From Lysobacterales bacterium (GTDB lineage Bacteria; Pseudomonadota; Gammaproteobacteria; Xanthomonadales; SZUA-36), in contig JARFQZ010000222.1 in the NCBI GenBank assembly GCA_029287515.1, positions 1-7,279 on the forward strand: a DNA stretch of 7,279 bases. The letters run 5' to 3'. Positions 6,284 to 7,279 of the stretch are shown here, piece after piece. Positions within the stretch are counted from its first letter, which is position 1, and each line of letters starts with the position of its first letter. Under the pieces are notes generated by a model. That model searched no databases. It was given only the letters and a program-made list of their open reading frames with translations, and was not told the DNA's origin. Made by a program: the position numbers and the translations under genes.

Positions 6284-7117
6284 ATGGCCGGGCGATGGCA
6301 ACGTCTGGACAAGGGTCAGCTGATCAAGTGGACCGTCTATTCACTGCTGATCGTCAATTGGGGATACTACTTCTTCGAGGAACTGTATATTTCCTCCCAC
6401 GTTTTGCGCCAGGGCGGCACCTTCCTGGAATGGACCGAGGAATTCGCCACTACCATCGATAACTTTGCCTGGTTCGGCCTGCTGTTCATGTTCGAACTGG
6501 AAACCTACGTTCTGGACGAGTCGATGGAGAAGAAGTCAGTCAGGTGGAGCGTCCATGGAATGCGCCTGGTTTGTTATCTCTTCCTTGCACACACCGTTTA
6601 TGCACGGGTCAATTCCATGGTGGATGTCCTGGTCGTTGACCCTTCGCCCGGGATCAACTCGCTGTGCCAGCTGGCGGACCAGGAGATTTCTTTCGGCGAA
6701 AACTATCGCTACGAAATCATTACCGGGAAAAATTGCACCGCGCTCTCCGACGACACGGAATTTTACATGCTGGAACCTTCAGTAGTGACCGACAGCGCCG
6801 GTTTCGAACTTGAGAAGAAGCATGTTTACTTCGATTTTCAGGATGCCATCATGTGGCTGCTGGTTGTGTGGGCTATTGAGTTGGCAGTCTGGCTGCAGAA
6901 CAGGAATATTACGGGCGGACCCCTGATGGTGGTCAGTCACGCCGCCAGGGCAGGATACGTTGTCCTGTTCGCCCACGCGGTTTTCTGGGTATGGGCCGGT
7001 CACTGGGTCTGGGCATGGGATCAATTCCTGTGGATAGCCGGATTCTGGGCTATTGAGCACAACGTGTCGGAGTGGCGGGAAGAAATCATCGAGGAAAAAG
7101 AAGAGCTGACCGCCTGA
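6284..7117 (+). CDS. Six-helix membrane protein of unknown family with an internal hairpin repeat
   Basis: I do not recognise this 277-residue protein. It starts with no gap after the GMC stop codon, so it is almost surely co-translated with the dehydrogenase. Likely membrane helices lie at about 13-31, 57-76, 88-107, 187-205, 214-237 and 239-256. Charge distribution places both ends in the cytoplasm, with a large periplasmic loop (about 108-185) containing C128 and C151, which could form a disulphide. The C-terminal tail (264-277) is strongly acidic. There is no CxxCH haem c motif. Helices 2-3 (59-106) and 4-5 (187-234) align without gaps at an offset of 128 residues, preserving D59/D187, W63/W191, E71-L72/E199-L200, H91/H219, R94/R222, A102-H103/A230-H231 and V105/V233. 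Its position replaces the cytochrome subunit of related dehydrogenases, so an anchor or electron-transfer role is inferred, not shown. Confidence 0.85.
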   Translation: MAGRWQRLDKGQLIKWTVYSLLIVNWGYYFFEELYISSHVLRQGGTFLEWTEEFATTIDNFAWFGLLFMFELETYVLDESMEKKSVRWSVHGMRLVCYLFLAHTVYARVNSMVDVLVVDPSPGINSLCQLADQEISFGENYRYEIITGKNCTALSDDTEFYMLEPSVVTDSAGFELEKKHVYFDFQDAIMWLLVVWAIELAVWLQNRNITGGPLMVVSHAARAGYVVLFAHAVFWVWAGHWVWAWDQFLWIAGFWAIEHNVSEWREEIIEEKEELTA

Positions 7118-7163
7118 TTGCTTTCCAGAACAGAACAACCGGGCAAGAAACCTGATTCAGATG

Positions 7164-7169
7164 TATGAT
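7164..7169 (+). promoter_or_regulatory. Candidate -10 element for the gene at 7203
   Basis: TATGAT matches the sigma-70 -10 consensus at five of six positions, but no acceptable -35 is visible 16-18 bases upstream. Transcription from here would start near 7176, leaving room for the GAGGA site at 7190-7194 and the ATG at 7203. It suggests the next gene may have its own promoter rather than depending only on the dehydrogenase operon. Confidence 0.3.
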
Positions 7170-7189
7170 TTAGCTATGAATCCATGTAC

Positions 7190-7194
7190 GAGGA
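7190..7194 (+). promoter_or_regulatory. Ribosome binding site for the partial gene at 7203
   Basis: GAGGA lies eight bases upstream of the ATG at 7203. An in-frame ATG at 7176 lacks such a site and would place nine extra residues, including Cys, before a normal signal peptide, so 7203 is preferred. Confidence 0.6.
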
Positions 7195-7202
7195 CCCAAT
7201 CC

Positions 7203-7279
7203 ATGCTGACCAAACCGGGCGTAAAGCGCATTTGTGGCCTGATGGCCCTCCTCCTTGCAAGCGTCAATATCCAGGCGGA
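7203..7279 (+). CDS. N-terminus of an exported protein (partial, runs off the window)
   Basis: From the ATG at 7203 the frame is open to the window end. The first 25 residues look like a Sec signal peptide: basic start (K4, K8, R9), a hydrophobic core around ICGLMALLLASV, and a possible cleavage site near NIQA. The gene begins 85 bases after the membrane-protein gene, in the same direction, with its own GAGGA site. What the mature protein is cannot be said. It could be an electron acceptor, such as a c-type cytochrome, for the upstream dehydrogenase, or be unrelated. Confidence 0.6.
   Translation, partial: MLTKPGVKRICGLMALLLASVNIQA

Noticed and set aside
5546..6301. 251-codon open frame antisense to the GMC gene
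   Set aside because: The plus strand encodes the conserved GMC C-terminal motifs in this region; the antisense frame is a by-product of codon bias.

Overview
The window looks like chromosomal DNA from a Gram-negative, free-living heterotroph, most likely a gammaproteobacterium. This rests on moderately GC-rich coding sequence, Tat and Sec export signals, and a flavin-dependent halogenase and GMC dehydrogenase of types common in marine and soil proteobacteria. No rRNA, tRNA, CRISPR array, insertion sequence or phage gene was seen, and the taxonomic placement is an inference from gene content only.

Left part (1-1467): the last 16 codons of an unidentified gene overlap, by ATGA, a possible 28-codon small ORF. 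A GFA/Mss4-like zinc-binding protein (152-541) follows 17 nt later. It converges on a fatty acid hydroxylase/sterol desaturase-family membrane protein (538-1467, minus strand); the two stop codons share the palindrome CTAG.

Middle part (1468-4250): a short divergent intergenic region leads to an exported DUF3313-like protein (start best placed at 1597). This converges on a flavin-dependent tryptophan-halogenase-family protein (minus strand, start best placed at 3808), which carries the catalytic Lys and Glu and the WxWxIP signature but has no flavin reductase beside it. Upstream of the halogenase, 3883-4136 holds a degraded plus-strand gene remnant with one frameshift. Its first half resembles the C-terminal end of a metallo-beta-lactamase-fold hydrolase.

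Right part (4251-7279): a tightly packed operon encodes a Tat-signal small subunit (gluconate 2-dehydrogenase subunit 3-like), a GMC flavoprotein dehydrogenase with a C-x5-C-x3-C cluster, and a six-helix membrane protein. The first two overlap by ATGA, and the third starts directly after the stop of the second. In known glucose/gluconate/fructose dehydrogenases of this layout the third subunit is a multihaem cytochrome c; here it is a membrane protein with no CxxCH motif. That protein contains an ungapped internal repeat (residues 59-106 against 187-234) that preserves Asp, Trp, Glu-Leu, His, Arg and Ala-His at identical spacing. This is the most unusual signal in the window and suggests an undescribed membrane subunit, possibly carrying electrons from a periplasmic dehydrogenase into the membrane. 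The window ends within the N-terminus of another exported protein (from 7203).
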